DNA of 40,112 nucleotides from JBDTOX01 sp039933015. GTDB lineage: Bacteria > Pseudomonadota > Gammaproteobacteria > Burkholderiales > Methylophilaceae. Under the pieces are notes generated by a model that made no database searches, had not been told where the DNA came from, and saw nothing but the letters and a program-made list of their open reading frames with translations. The stretch spans positions 1-40,112 of the forward strand of contig JBDTOX010000093.1 of the NCBI GenBank assembly GCA_039933015.1, in the 5' to 3' direction. Position 1 is the first letter of the stretch. Each line of letters starts with the position of its first letter. Positions 15,996 through 24,854 of the stretch are shown one piece after another. The position numbers and the translations under genes are program-made.

Positions 15996-18677
15996 ATGGG
16001 ACAACATTACCTTAGCAGGCTTTTTTCACCTAAATCGGTCGCCGTGATTGGTGCCAGCGACCGGCTCGACTCTGTGGGCGGGGTGGTATTTAGCAACATG
16101 CTGGAAAGTGGTTTCAAGGGCGAGCTGTTTCCTGTCAATCCAGCCCATGAACAGGTACAGGGCAAACGTGCGTATGCCTCGATCGAGCAGATTGGAGGGC
16201 CAGTCGAACTGGCGGTGATCTGCACCAGGGCCGAGACTGTTCCGGGTATTATCGAGGAGTGCGGCAAACATGGCGTGCATGCCGCAGTGGTGCTGTCTGC
16301 CGGCTTCAGCGAGGGGGGAAGCCTGGGCGCGGAAATTGAGCGCAGCATGCTGGCAAAAGCCAAAGCTTATGGCGTGCGTATCATTGGCCCCAACTGTCTT
16401 GGCATCATACACACCAGCATCGGCCTTAACGCCACTTTCTTCAGGGGGCAGGTCAAGCCGGGAAACCTTGCGCTGGTATCTCAGTCGGGGGCGCTCTGTG
16501 CAGCTATTCTTGATTATGCTCCGGCACATGACATCGGGTTTTCCAGCGTTGTATCCATGGGGGCTTCGGCAGATGTGGATTTTGGCGAGGTGCTCGATTA
16601 CCTGGCGGCTGACCCGAAAACCGAGAACATCCTGATCTATGTCGAAGGCATCCGCAAGGCGCGTAACTTCATGAGCGCCTTACGCGTGGCTGCGCGCAGC
16701 AAGCCGGTATTCGTGGTCAAGGTGGGCCGTCATGCCGCCGGTTCCAAGGCAGTGATGTCGCACACTGGCGCCTTGGTCGGTTCGGATGATGTATTCGATG
16801 CTGCCTTGCGCCGTGCCGGAGTAGTGCGAGTAATGTCCATAGGCGGGTTGTTCTCCGCAGCCAAATCGCTGGCCGCCAAGCATCATTTCAGCGGCAACCG
16901 CCTGGCGATCATCACCAATGGTGGTGGTCCCGGCGTCATGGCAATTGACCGCGCTGTCGACTTGGACGTGGCAGTGGCCGAACTGTCTGAGGATACTGTA
17001 GCGAAGCTGAACCAGGTCTTGCCCGTTACTTGGTCGCATAATAATCCGGTGGACATCATCGGCGATGCCAAGGGAGAACGTTACCGCGACGCAGTCAGGA
17101 TTTGCATGGAAGATGAGGGTGTAGACGGCGTACTGGTAATACTGACACCGCAGGCCATGACGCAGCCGCTGGAAGCGGCGCAATCGCTGATAGAAATCGC
17201 GGGTAAATTCAACAAGCCGTTGCTGACATGCTGGATGGGAGATGTGCAGATTGGTTCCGCACGCGCCGCTTTCGTCCATGCCCGGATTCCGACCTTTCGC
17301 ACGCCAGAAGCGGCGGTCGAAGCCTTTTCTTACATTACCGCCTTTTACCGCAACCAGCGCCTGTTGGCGCAAACCCCCAGCCCGCTGTCGCACCGTGACG
17401 AACCAGATATTGAGGGCGCACGCATGCTGATCGAGACCGTGCTGGCCGAGCGGCGCAAATTGCTAACGGAGATGGAGTCGAAGTCGCTGCTGGCCGCGTT
17501 CCATATCCCGGTTGCCAGCACTGTGGTCGCCCGCTCGCCCAGTGAAGCGCTGATGCTGGCACAGCAGTTCGGCTTTCCGGTGGCGATGAAAATCAACTCG
17601 CTCGACATCACGCACAAGTCTGATGCAGGTGGCGTCAAGCTAAACCTGATGAATGCTGCGGCGATACGCGCCGCTTACAATGAAATCATTACCGAGGTAA
17701 AAAAGAACCGCCCCGAGGCGCGGTTGGACGGCATCGCCATCCAGCCCATGGTGGTCAAACCCAATGGTCGCGAGCTGATGCTGGGCGTGACTACCGACCC
17801 AGTGTTCGGCCCGGTGATTACCTTCGGTGCGGGTGGCATTGCGGTGGAAGTGATAGGCGACCGTGCCGTCGCGCTGCCGCCGCTGAACAGATTCCTGGTG
17901 CATGAGCTGATTAATGGCACGCGCATATCCAAACTGCTAGGCCAATTCCGCAACATGCCGCCGGTGCAGATGGAGGCGCTGGAAAGCCTGCTGCTGCGCG
18001 TTTCCGAAATGGTGTGCGAACTGCCCTGGCTTAAGGAAATGGACATCAACCCGCTAATCGTAGACGAACACGGCGCACTGGCGGCAGACGCGCGCGTGGT
18101 TGTGGACTTTGCGCCGGTATCCAGCGACCGCTATGCCCATATGGCAATCTATCCCTATCCCACCCACTTGATTGCTGACTGGCAATTGCCGGACGGCACT
18201 TCAATCACCATCAGGCCGATCCGTCCTGAAGACGCGAAGATTGAGCAGGATTTTGTGCGCGATCTGTCTGAGGAGGCCAAGTATTTTCGCTTTATGAACG
18301 CAATAAGCGAACTATCACAGGCGATGCTGGTACGCTTTACTCAGATCGACTATGACCGCGAAATGGCACTAATCGCCGTGATACAGCAGGACGGCAGGGA
18401 TGTTGAGATCGGGGTGTGCCGCTACGCGATCAATCCTGATGGTGAGTCATGCGAATTTGCATTGGTAGTCAGCGACAAGTGGCAGCATAAGGCGGTAGGC
18501 CATAAATTGATGGCCAGCCTGTTGGATGCGGCGCGTGAAAAGGGCCTGAAAACCATGGAGGGAGAGGTGCTGGCAAGCAATCGCGATATGCTAAAGCTGG
18601 TTGCGACTCTTGGTTTCACCGTCGCTCCCAGCGAAGAAGATCCGGCCATCAAAAAGGTGGTGAAGGCGTTGCGTTAA
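15996..18677 (+). CDS. Bifunctional acyl-CoA synthetase (NDP-forming)-like / GNAT protein acetyltransferase
   Basis: 893 residues from the ATG at 15996 (MGQHYLSRLFSPKSVAVIGA); an upstream ATG at 15948 adds 16 residues that do not look like the family. Order: CoA-binding Rossmann domain (about 5-130), succinyl-CoA-ligase-like domain (to about 450), ATP-grasp (about 480-700, with FPVAMKINSLDITHKSDAGG and KEMDINPL), then GNAT acetyltransferase (about 730-890). This is the architecture of Pat/PatZ (YfiQ), which acetylates lysines of acetyl-CoA synthetase and other enzymes. The synthetase part is usually inactive in Pat proteins. Divergent from the deacetylase-like gene. Confidence 0.9.
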   Translation: MGQHYLSRLFSPKSVAVIGASDRLDSVGGVVFSNMLESGFKGELFPVNPAHEQVQGKRAYASIEQIGGPVELAVICTRAETVPGIIEECGKHGVHAAVVLSAGFSEGGSLGAEIERSMLAKAKAYGVRIIGPNCLGIIHTSIGLNATFFRGQVKPGNLALVSQSGALCAAILDYAPAHDIGFSSVVSMGASADVDFGEVLDYLAADPKTENILIYVEGIRKARNFMSALRVAARSKPVFVVKVGRHAAGSKAVMSHTGALVGSDDVFDAALRRAGVVRVMSIGGLFSAAKSLAAKHHFSGNRLAIITNGGGPGVMAIDRAVDLDVAVAELSEDTVAKLNQVLPVTWSHNNPVDIIGDAKGERYRDAVRICMEDEGVDGVLVILTPQAMTQPLEAAQSLIEIAGKFNKPLLTCWMGDVQIGSARAAFVHARIPTFRTPEAAVEAFSYITAFYRNQRLLAQTPSPLSHRDEPDIEGARMLIETVLAERRKLLTEMESKSLLAAFHIPVASTVVARSPSEALMLAQQFGFPVAMKINSLDITHKSDAGGVKLNLMNAAAIRAAYNEIITEVKKNRPEARLDGIAIQPMVVKPNGRELMLGVTTDPVFGPVITFGAGGIAVEVIGDRAVALPPLNRFLVHELINGTRISKLLGQFRNMPPVQMEALESLLLRVSEMVCELPWLKEMDINPLIVDEHGALAADARVVVDFAPVSSDRYAHMAIYPYPTHLIADWQLPDGTSITIRPIRPEDAKIEQDFVRDLSEEAKYFRFMNAISELSQAMLVRFTQIDYDREMALIAVIQQDGRDVEIGVCRYAINPDGESCEFALVVSDKWQHKAVGHKLMASLLDAAREKGLKTMEGEVLASNRDMLKLVATLGFTVAPSEEDPAIKKVVKALR

Positions 18678-18896
18678 GGTATGTTAAGAGTAGTGCAGAA
18701 AAAGCGAAGAAAAATACCAGGTAAATTAACAGGTAAATCCTCTGCAGCGTGATAGTCTTGGCCTTGCACTACCCAGTGCATCGGGATTAACCCCGCTTCA
18801 ACTTCCGAATACCCTATTTTGATTTCCTGAGATATCCATGATGCAGTTCCAATTTCATGCGCGCGACTTTCATCCCTGCGCACAGAAGGTGATGCC

Positions 18897-20036
18897 GTGA
18901 GCGAGCAGTCAGTTATTAGCTGGACCGAGGCGAGCGAAGCCCGTTCCGCCCGTTGGCGCTCGGAGAGCGGGATGCCGCCGCCCAAGCGTGTAGTCGTTGC
19001 CGATGACACTATCACGGCAGACGCCGCATATCGCCTGGCCTGCGAGGGTGCTGCAATATTGTGGCGCGGCGATTTCCAGAACGCGCGTCAATTGCTGCAG
19101 GCATTGTCACGGCGCACGGACAAAAAACCGCGCAAGCCCCGTCCTCCGCCAGCGTCGCCAACCGAGGCCTTCCATCTCCACCGGCAGGCACAATCCCAGC
19201 GCGGGCGCACGCTGGCGATGCTGCTGCTACCGCTCGATGGCGACTACGGCATACCCCTGCGGCGGGCGCCCGATGTGCGGCAAGCTTGTGTGGAGGCGTA
19301 CGGTCCGCCGGGCGCGGCTTCTGTAGTCTCGCTGCGGGAGCTGCTGGGCCTGATCGGCGCACACGAGTGGCGCAAGAAAGGTGTTGCCATCCCCGCGCTG
19401 GATGACCGCATTCATCCGCATTACGGCGTGTTCTCGCCAGTTCGCGGCGAATATGTGAGCCTGGTGGCCGATGCTCCCTTGCCCGCGCTGGAGCTGGCCT
19501 TTGATATCGGCACGGGAACTGGTGTACTGGCTGCGGTGCTGGCCCGCCGAGGCGTCAAGCGCATAGTAGCGACCGACCAGGACCCGCGGGCGCTGGCGTG
19601 CGCCCGCGAGAACCTCACGCGGCTCGGATTTACAAAGCAAGTGGACGTTGTGCAAGCCGATTTATTTCCAGAAGGACAGGCTCCGCTCATCGTCTGTAAC
19701 CCGCCATGGGTACCGGCCCGGCCCAGCTCGCCTATTGAACACGCGGTTTATGACTTCGAGAGCCGCATGCTGCGCGGCTTCCTCAGCGGATTGGCGGCAC
19801 ATCTGGCACCCGGTGGCGAAGGCTGGCTGCTGCTTTCTGATCTGGCCGAGCATCTTGGGCTGCGGCCGCGGGATGAGCTGCTGGCCTTGATCGACGCGGC
19901 AGGATTGAAAGTAGTAGGCAAGATGGATATCCGGCCAAACCACCCCAAAGCCTCGGATGACACCGACCCACTGCATGCCGCGCGCGCAGCGGAACTAACC
20001 TCGCTGTGGCGCCTGGCGGTTCGCGACCGCACATAA
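18897..20036 (+). CDS. Class I SAM-dependent methyltransferase (NPPW type)
   Basis: 379 residues from GTG 18897, with AGAAGGTGATGCC ahead. The C-terminal half (about 190-360) is a Rossmann methyltransferase: ELAFDIGTGTGVLAAVLARRG binds SAM and IVATDQDPRALACARENL is the acidic loop. The NPPW in IVCNPPWVPARP is the motif of N-methyltransferases acting on amide or exocyclic amino groups (PrmC, RsmC/RlmG relatives). The N-terminal 180 residues are a separate domain, as in RNA methyltransferases, but I cannot name the target. It stands alone with its own upstream gap of 219 bases. Confidence 0.8.
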   Translation: MSEQSVISWTEASEARSARWRSESGMPPPKRVVVADDTITADAAYRLACEGAAILWRGDFQNARQLLQALSRRTDKKPRKPRPPPASPTEAFHLHRQAQSQRGRTLAMLLLPLDGDYGIPLRRAPDVRQACVEAYGPPGAASVVSLRELLGLIGAHEWRKKGVAIPALDDRIHPHYGVFSPVRGEYVSLVADAPLPALELAFDIGTGTGVLAAVLARRGVKRIVATDQDPRALACARENLTRLGFTKQVDVVQADLFPEGQAPLIVCNPPWVPARPSSPIEHAVYDFESRMLRGFLSGLAAHLAPGGEGWLLLSDLAEHLGLRPRDELLALIDAAGLKVVGKMDIRPNHPKASDDTDPLHAARAAELTSLWRLAVRDRT

Positions 20037-20093
20037 GCAGCAGCGTATGCGCTTAAAATGCACTTACTTGCACTTCATGCTTAGGTGTCTGTC

Positions 20094-20873
20094 ATGACCG
20101 ACCTCATGCCTGCTGTTTTCTTCGGGCACGGCAATCCGATGAATGCATTGATGCAGAATACCTACACCGATGGCTGGGCCGCCATCGGCAAGGCCATGCC
20201 GCGGCCTCAAGCCATTCTTGCCATCTCTGCCCACTGGTATCTACCGGGCACGTGCGTCACGGCGCAACAGGTGCCGCGCACCATCCATGACTTCGGCGGC
20301 TTCCCGCCTGAGCTTTACCAGTTTGAATACCCTGCACCCGGCAGCCCGGCGCTGGCAGAGCGCGTCAAGGATCTGCTGGCACCGGCTCGCGTTGGCCTGG
20401 ACCAAAACTGGGGGCTTGATCACGGCACCTGGTCGGTGCTGTGTCACGTATTCCCCAAGGCGGACATTCCCGTCGTGCAACTCAGCCTGGATAAGACCCT
20501 GCCGCCACAATCGCATTACAACTTGGCAAAAAGGCTGGCGCCATTGCGGGAAGAGGGCGTTTTGATCATGGGCAGCGGCAATATTGTGCACAACCTGCGC
20601 ACCTATGCCTGGGGGAAACAGGACGTTGAGACTTTCGATTGGGCGGTGCGTTTTGAGAAGCTAACGCGGCAGTTCCTGCTCCGAGGCGATGATGCATCGC
20701 TTATCAACTATGACCGGTTGGGTCCCGATGCGCTGCTGTCAGTCCCCACTCCCGAGCACTATCTGCCGCTGCTTTATGTGCTGGCTCTGCGCAGGCCGGA
20801 TGAGCAGCTCAGTGTCCCGGTTGCAGGCAGTGAGGGCGGCTCCATCTCCATGTTGTCAGTCCGGATCGGTTAG
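20094..20873 (+). CDS. DODA-type extradiol aromatic ring-opening dioxygenase (YgiD-like)
   Basis: 259 residues from the ATG at 20094. The LigB/DODA fold is recognised by GHGNPMNAL (His12), ISAHWYLPG (His47), the LDHGTWSVL loop (His110) and GSGNIVHNLR (His166); the first two and the last probably bind the metal. Bacterial YgiD opens the ring of DOPA and related catechols, but its true substrate is unclear. A second, decayed copy of its 3' end lies at 23102-23230. Confidence 0.88.
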   Translation: MTDLMPAVFFGHGNPMNALMQNTYTDGWAAIGKAMPRPQAILAISAHWYLPGTCVTAQQVPRTIHDFGGFPPELYQFEYPAPGSPALAERVKDLLAPARVGLDQNWGLDHGTWSVLCHVFPKADIPVVQLSLDKTLPPQSHYNLAKRLAPLREEGVLIMGSGNIVHNLRTYAWGKQDVETFDWAVRFEKLTRQFLLRGDDASLINYDRLGPDALLSVPTPEHYLPLLYVLALRRPDEQLSVPVAGSEGGSISMLSVRIG

Positions 20874-21050
20874 CCAGAATAGTTACAGGAATACGGGTGT
20901 CTAACTGTCATGCAATCATTGACAATCAATTGCCTAATGCTATTGTGAATAGCGTACCCCTTCACCCAAACACCTGGCAGGCACAATTAGAGGCCGGTGC
21001 CATCGCCGGCAGTCGTTCCAGTGGCCTCCACCACCGTGAGGAGAATCATC

Positions 21051-21341
21051 ATGGCGACTTACATTGTCCTAATCAATTACACAGACCAGGGGATTCGTGC
21101 GGTCAAGGAAACTACCAAGCGGACAGATGCCGTAAGGGAAATGGCAAAGAAGTTTGGCATTTACGCGAAAGATTTCTTTTGGACGCTGGGGAATTATGAT
21201 GTGGTTGCGATATTCGAAGCGCCTGATGATGCCTCCATGGCAGCATTTGGATTAAGCATTGGTGCGGCGGGCAACGTGCGGACGCAGACATTGCGCGCTT
21301 TTCCCCAGGCCGACATGCAGGCTATCCTCGCCAAGCTGTGA
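21051..21341 (+). CDS. GYD-domain protein
   Basis: 96 residues from ATG 21051, with GAGGAG 9-10 bases ahead; an ORF start at 20997 would add residues unlike the family. The sequence MATYIVLINYTDQGIRAVKE and later GNYDVVAIFEAPDD fits the small GYD family (ferredoxin-like fold, function unknown, seen near sulfur and stress genes). No partner gene is obvious. Confidence 0.8.
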   Translation: MATYIVLINYTDQGIRAVKETTKRTDAVREMAKKFGIYAKDFFWTLGNYDVVAIFEAPDDASMAAFGLSIGAAGNVRTQTLRAFPQADMQAILAKL

Positions 21342-21617
21342 TCAGTGGCGTAAAGTTTTCCGCCTGGCCAGGTAGTCAGGCGTGAGGCGCAGAGACCGTA
21401 CCCGTAGCCGGCTTTTGGCTTCTCCGTGGCATATATGAGCTTAAGCTCAGTATTCACACGCTAAGGGTTTTCGCCGTTGCATAGGCGACCAGGCTACGAT
21501 TGCCTGCATCAAGATCATGGGCGATAAACCGCCTGATGCTATTCGAAAGCAACGCGCACCTGTGCGAAAAGCGGCGTGCACCTTGCCTTGGACGCTGGAC
21601 GTCGTGGGAGATTGAGG
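21342..21617. other. Gene-free interval
   Basis: No supported gene. It contains a perfect 14-bp palindrome, TGAGCTTAAGCTCA, at 21436-21449, which might be an operator. The next gene is preceded by GGGAG about 10 bases from its ATG. Confidence 0.4.
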
Positions 21618-22082
21618 ATGACACAAGCAGATAATCCTGGCGTTATTGTGCTGCCGCCGTTGCTCTACGGCGCTGCATTTACCGTTGTGCTCGGGCTGCG
21701 CTGGCTATGGCCCATGCCCATTCTGTTACACCCGGCAACGCTGTGGGTGGGGTTGGTTGTGCTGTGCCTGGGCCTCGGGCTTGGGCTATGGGGTGCGTAC
21801 GCCATGCATAAGGCTAGCACCAATGTCCTGCCCTCGCTTCCCACAACGGCTATCGTAACATCGGGTCCGTTCCATTTATCCCGCAACCCGCTCTACATAG
21901 GGCTGGCGCTGGACTTCATCGGCCTGAGCCTCATCGTAAACAGCCTGTGGGGAATATTAGCGCTTGTGGTTGTGCTCGTCGTGATGCACTTCGGCGTCAT
22001 CCTGCGTGAGGAGCGTTACCTTGCAGCCAAGTTTGGGGAGCGTTATCGGCAGTATTGCTCGGCGGTCCGTCGGTATTTCTGA
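21618..22082 (+). CDS. Isoprenylcysteine carboxyl methyltransferase (ICMT/PEMT) family membrane protein
   Basis: 154 residues from ATG 21618, with GGGAG ahead. Four membrane helices. The signature SGPFHLSRNPLYIGLALDF and the closing LREERYLAAKFGERYRQYC are the SAM-binding C-terminal motif of the ICMT/phospholipid methyltransferase group. Bacterial members methylate unknown carboxyl or amine substrates at the membrane. Genes on both sides are unrelated, so the substrate cannot be guessed. Confidence 0.82.
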   Translation: MTQADNPGVIVLPPLLYGAAFTVVLGLRWLWPMPILLHPATLWVGLVVLCLGLGLGLWGAYAMHKASTNVLPSLPTTAIVTSGPFHLSRNPLYIGLALDFIGLSLIVNSLWGILALVVVLVVMHFGVILREERYLAAKFGERYRQYCSAVRRYF

Positions 22083-22146
22083 GTAAAGTTCTGGCACCCA
22101 ACTATTGGTTCAGGGCATGGGGTGCCAAGAGAGGCGTAGGCCAATC

Positions 22147-22536
22147 ATGAGTAGTGGGCTGGAGTTATACGGTTCCCGCGTGAGTCGCATAGCGCTGGTG
22201 GATGGCGTAGCGATAATTCATTTCTCGCATGCCTATATACACAAATCTAAGGGAAAGCCAGGCAGAGATCCCGCTACGGGCTGGAGTCAGGAGGTGGAGC
22301 TGATCCTGTGGCAGGCGACTGCATCAGGGCAGATGCCCATGTTGCCTAACACAATATCCGAAGGTTTTCTGGAGGTAGGCGGCATCAGGCTGGAGGTCAT
22401 ACCTCTCCCATTTAAACGCAAAGTGGGCGCAAGACTGTACCTGCAGTTTGTAGACGGCACCCAGACTGAAATTATCGGCAAAAGGCCGGTAATAGAGTTG
22501 CTGGGTATCCCCATTTACCTGGAGGATTTTTCATGA
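22147..22536 (+). CDS. Conserved hypothetical protein
   Basis: 129 residues from ATG 22147 (MSSGLELYGSRVSRIALVDG); the frame is open from 22105. It is a soluble, beta-rich sequence with no signal peptide or metal motif (EVELILWQATASGQMP, then RPVIELLGIPIYLEDF). I do not recognise a family. Base usage is like the neighbours, so I think it is real. Confidence 0.6.
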   Translation: MSSGLELYGSRVSRIALVDGVAIIHFSHAYIHKSKGKPGRDPATGWSQEVELILWQATASGQMPMLPNTISEGFLEVGGIRLEVIPLPFKRKVGARLYLQFVDGTQTEIIGKRPVIELLGIPIYLEDFS

Positions 22537-22609
22537 CACCTGACACGACGCTCAATTCGCACAAGCTGTCATGCCTCCTGCGCTCCCCAGACCGAAGGCG
22601 CATTGCCTG

Positions 22610-22987
22610 ATGGTATTCAAAGTCCTCGCCGACCTGGTTGTTCTGATCCATTTCCTGTTTATCGCGTTTGCGGTCTTGGGAGGTGCGCTCGCGTTGCGCT
22701 GGCGTTGGATGCCTTGGGTGCACCTCCCCGTTGCGGCGTGGGGAGCCGCGATCGAGTTCATGGGCTGGTTCTGCCCGCTCACTCCACTTGAAAACTCGCT
22801 CCGGCGCGCAAGCGGCGAGTTGGGGTATGCACAGGGCTTTATTGAACGCTACCTGATACCGATCATATATCCGGGCGATCTCACGCGCGAACTGCAGATC
22901 GTTCTCGGATGCGTAGTAGTGGGAGTCAACCTGGCGCTCTATTGCTTGGTCTGGCGTCAGGCTCGTCACCCGAAGGCAGGCCTGTAG
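22610..22987 (+). CDS. DUF2784 membrane protein
   Basis: 125 residues from ATG 22610. It has four membrane helices and the DUF2784 hallmarks: LADLVVLIHFLFIAFAVLG, MPWVHLPVAAWGAAIEF, CPLTPLENSLRR and FIERYLIPIIYPGDLTRE. Function unknown. An alternative ATG at 22571 would add 13 polar residues. It is probably cotranscribed with the preceding hypothetical gene. Confidence 0.82.
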   Translation: MVFKVLADLVVLIHFLFIAFAVLGGALALRWRWMPWVHLPVAAWGAAIEFMGWFCPLTPLENSLRRASGELGYAQGFIERYLIPIIYPGDLTRELQIVLGCVVVGVNLALYCLVWRQARHPKAGL

Positions 22988-23101
22988 TGCCATCAGCACC
23001 ATTCCCGTTTTTTGGCTTCAAGCAGCATGACAAACATGGCGCATTAATGGGGAGTGGAACAGTGTCAGGCGCTGGTAACCAGAAAAAAGACGGGGCGGGG
23101 C

Positions 23102-23230
23102 CTGCGCTATGAGAAACTAACGTGGCAGTTCTTGCTCAAAGGCGATGATGATGCGCCGCTTATCAACGATGACCAGTTGGGTCCCGATGCACTTATTAGT
23201 CCAGAATAGTTACAAGCATGCAGGTGTCAA
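23102..23230 (+). pseudogene. Decayed second copy of the DODA dioxygenase 3' end
   Basis: Reads LRYEKLTWQFLLKGDDDAPL and then INDDQLGPDALISPE with a TAG at 23207-23209. This mirrors residues about 186-216 of the dioxygenase at 20094-20873 (FEKLTRQFLLRGDDASLINY, DRLGPDALLS). An internal piece of about 120 bases is missing, and the match then resumes in the untranslated CCAGAATAGTTACA and GGTGTC, which also follow the intact gene at 20874-20900. It is therefore a remnant of a duplicated gene, not a conserved domain. Confidence 0.8.
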
Positions 23231-23578
23231 ATGATTGCTAATGAATCAGCAAAGAGCCCGGCTTTAATAGAAGAACATGAACGCGACCTGACCATGCATG
23301 TTTTTACGATTTCCGCAGGCATGGTTGGGGTCTGCCTCACAGGCATAGGTCTTCTACGTGTTGCCATTGTCCAAGCCAAAATTTCGACATTCGGCGATAA
23401 CTTGCTGGCTGCCGATGCTGTCATGTTCATGATTTGCTGCTTTCTTTCATTCTGGTCTTTCAAAACCAGGTTTATCTCGCGCAGGCACGTAATACGCTGG
23501 ATTATCGATGTGTTGTTCATGATGGCACTGGCCCTCATGGTCGTGGTCTGCGGCTTGATAGTGTATGCCTTCGGTTAA
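23231..23578 (+). CDS. Hypothetical membrane protein, three to four helices
   Basis: 115 residues. After a charged N-terminus (about 1-20), three or four hydrophobic helices follow (HVFTISAGMVGVCLTGIGLL, AADAVMFMICCFLSFWSF, VLFMMALALMVVVCGLIVYA). No known family. The stop overlaps the start of the DUF2127 gene by 14 bases, so the two are translated together and may act together. The start lies directly after the dioxygenase remnant. Confidence 0.65.
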   Translation: MIANESAKSPALIEEHERDLTMHVFTISAGMVGVCLTGIGLLRVAIVQAKISTFGDNLLAADAVMFMICCFLSFWSFKTRFISRRHVIRWIIDVLFMMALALMVVVCGLIVYAFG

Positions 23579-24026
23579 GGGCATACGCACGATTGCCTGC
23601 CTTGAGGCATTCAAGGGCACGCTTGTCCTGATTGCGGGTTTCGGCCTGCTGGAGCTCGTGCCGCAAAGCATAGAGCCAATAGCAGAGAAACTGCTGCACC
23701 ATCTGCATTTAAGTCCAACCAGCCATTACCCGCGCATCTTTCTGGATCTTGCACGCCACATCTCCAACGCCCAGCTCTGGCTTCTGGCCGGGCTGGCTTT
23801 CGGTTACTCTGCCATTCGCATGGCCGAAGCCTATGGGTTGTGGTATCAGCGGCGCTGGGCGGAATGGTTTGCAGTAGCCAGCGGGAGTATTTATTTGCCC
23901 TTTGAGATTTATGAACTGTTTACCGGCATCTCGTGGATCAAGGTCGGCACTTTGGCCCTCAACGCGGGGATCGTGGGTTACATGAGTTATGCGCTGTGGC
24001 AGTCGAAAAGAAAGGTATTACCATAA
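23565..24026 (+). CDS. DUF2127 membrane protein
   Basis: 153 residues. The DUF2127 pattern is clear: an initial GIRTIACLEAFKGTLVLIAGFG helix, a middle stretch HLHLSPTSHYPRIFLDLA, then AYGLWYQRRWAEWFAVASG, YLPFEIYELFTG and a final helix. Function unknown. It overlaps the upstream membrane protein gene (ATG within its 3' end). Confidence 0.82.
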   Translation: MPSVKGIRTIACLEAFKGTLVLIAGFGLLELVPQSIEPIAEKLLHHLHLSPTSHYPRIFLDLARHISNAQLWLLAGLAFGYSAIRMAEAYGLWYQRRWAEWFAVASGSIYLPFEIYELFTGISWIKVGTLALNAGIVGYMSYALWQSKRKVLP

Positions 24027-24249
24027 GCTGGAACCATCAGGAAGCAAAAGTTGCTTAGCTAATTGCGTATTACGCTTCAATGCATCTACTCATGATTATC
24101 GAAAACGGCCATGCAAAGCTATGGAGGAAAAGCCGCTCGTAATTAACCAATATTTCTTTAACCGATCGTCACTGTTCGACCCATACCCGGCATTTGGCTA
24201 CCAAAGGCTGGCCTCGTCGGGACGCTGGCGCCAGCACTTCGTGGCGCGA

Positions 24250-24278
24250 TTGACAACCCTGCAGAGGGTGACCATGAT
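24250..24278 (+). promoter_or_regulatory. Possible sigma-70 promoter of the sNOR-type operon
   Basis: TTGACA (24250-24255) is separated by 17 bases from CATGAT (24273-24278). The spacer contains the dyad ACCCT-GCAG-AGGGT. The -10 is weak, as expected for a regulated promoter. The NsrR-like site overlaps its downstream edge. Confidence 0.45.
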
Positions 24279-24298
24279 GTGTATTTTAAGTACATGTT
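24276..24298. promoter_or_regulatory. NsrR-like operator before the sNOR-type operon
   Basis: The 23 bases agree with the remembered NsrR consensus AAGATGYATTTNAAATRCATYTT at 17 of 22 defined positions, including the whole inner block GTATTTTAAGTACAT apart from one base. NsrR is a nitric-oxide-sensing [Fe-S] repressor. The site overlaps the putative -10 and lies 13 bases before the subunit II start, a good place for repression. The match was made by eye. Confidence 0.55.
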
Positions 24299-24311
24299 AA
24301 ATGAGTGTGCT

Positions 24312-24854
24312 ATGTCTATATATAACGAAATATGGTTGGCCACGCTGGTTGGGATAGGGTTCGTTGCGCTTTCGTTCCTCTACGTGATTGCGAAATCCGG
24401 CAAGCCTGCCGATTCCACGCAGATTCAGAAGAAAACCTATGCGATTCGTCGCTGGTGGTTCCTGGCATTGCTGCTGCTCGGTGTTGGCTTCACTTGGGCC
24501 ACTCTGGAGCCGTTCCCGATACCCGACCAGCATGCGCAATCGCAAGCCGCGCAGACTGTCAACGTCGTCGGGCGTCAGTGGTCATGGGAATTGAGCCAGA
24601 GCCAGTTCACTGCTGGGATTCCAGTGGAGTTTCATGTCACTAGTGCTGACGTCAACCATGGCTTTGCGATCTATGGCCCGGATGGCCGCATCGTGACGCA
24701 AACCCAGGCTATGCCGGGCTTCACCAACCGGCTGGTCTATACATTCATTCAGCCGGGCAAATACCGCGTGCTATGCCTCGAGTATTGTGGAGTGGCACAT
24801 TACGGCATGATGACCGAATTCGAAGTTATCACCGCCAAGGGGACCCAGCCATGA
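24312..24854 (+). CDS. CuA-containing oxidase subunit II, sNOR type (NorS-like)
   Basis: 180 residues from ATG 24312; an alternative GTG at 24279 falls inside the operator and is unlikely. Two N-terminal membrane segments (NEIWLATLVGIGFVALSF and a second at about 48-62) are followed by a periplasmic cupredoxin domain. CuA ligands are all present: His116 (VNHGFAIYG), then Cys155, Glu157, Cys159, His163 and Met166 in CLEYCGVAHYGM. It takes electrons from cytochrome c. It overlaps the subunit I gene by four bases (ATGA). With subunit I, SenC and a membrane protein it reproduces the norSY-senC-orf1 order described for ammonia oxidisers. Confidence 0.88.
   Translation: MSIYNEIWLATLVGIGFVALSFLYVIAKSGKPADSTQIQKKTYAIRRWWFLALLLLGVGFTWATLEPFPIPDQHAQSQAAQTVNVVGRQWSWELSQSQFTAGIPVEFHVTSADVNHGFAIYGPDGRIVTQTQAMPGFTNRLVYTFIQPGKYRVLCLEYCGVAHYGMMTEFEVITAKGTQP

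Noticed and set aside
21436..21449. Palindrome TGAGCTTAAGCTCA as an operator
   Set aside because: It occurs once, far from any start codon, and no matching regulator is known to me.
24279..24311. GTG start at 24279 for the CuA subunit
   Set aside because: It lies inside the NsrR-like operator and adds residues unlike the family; ATG 24312 fits better.
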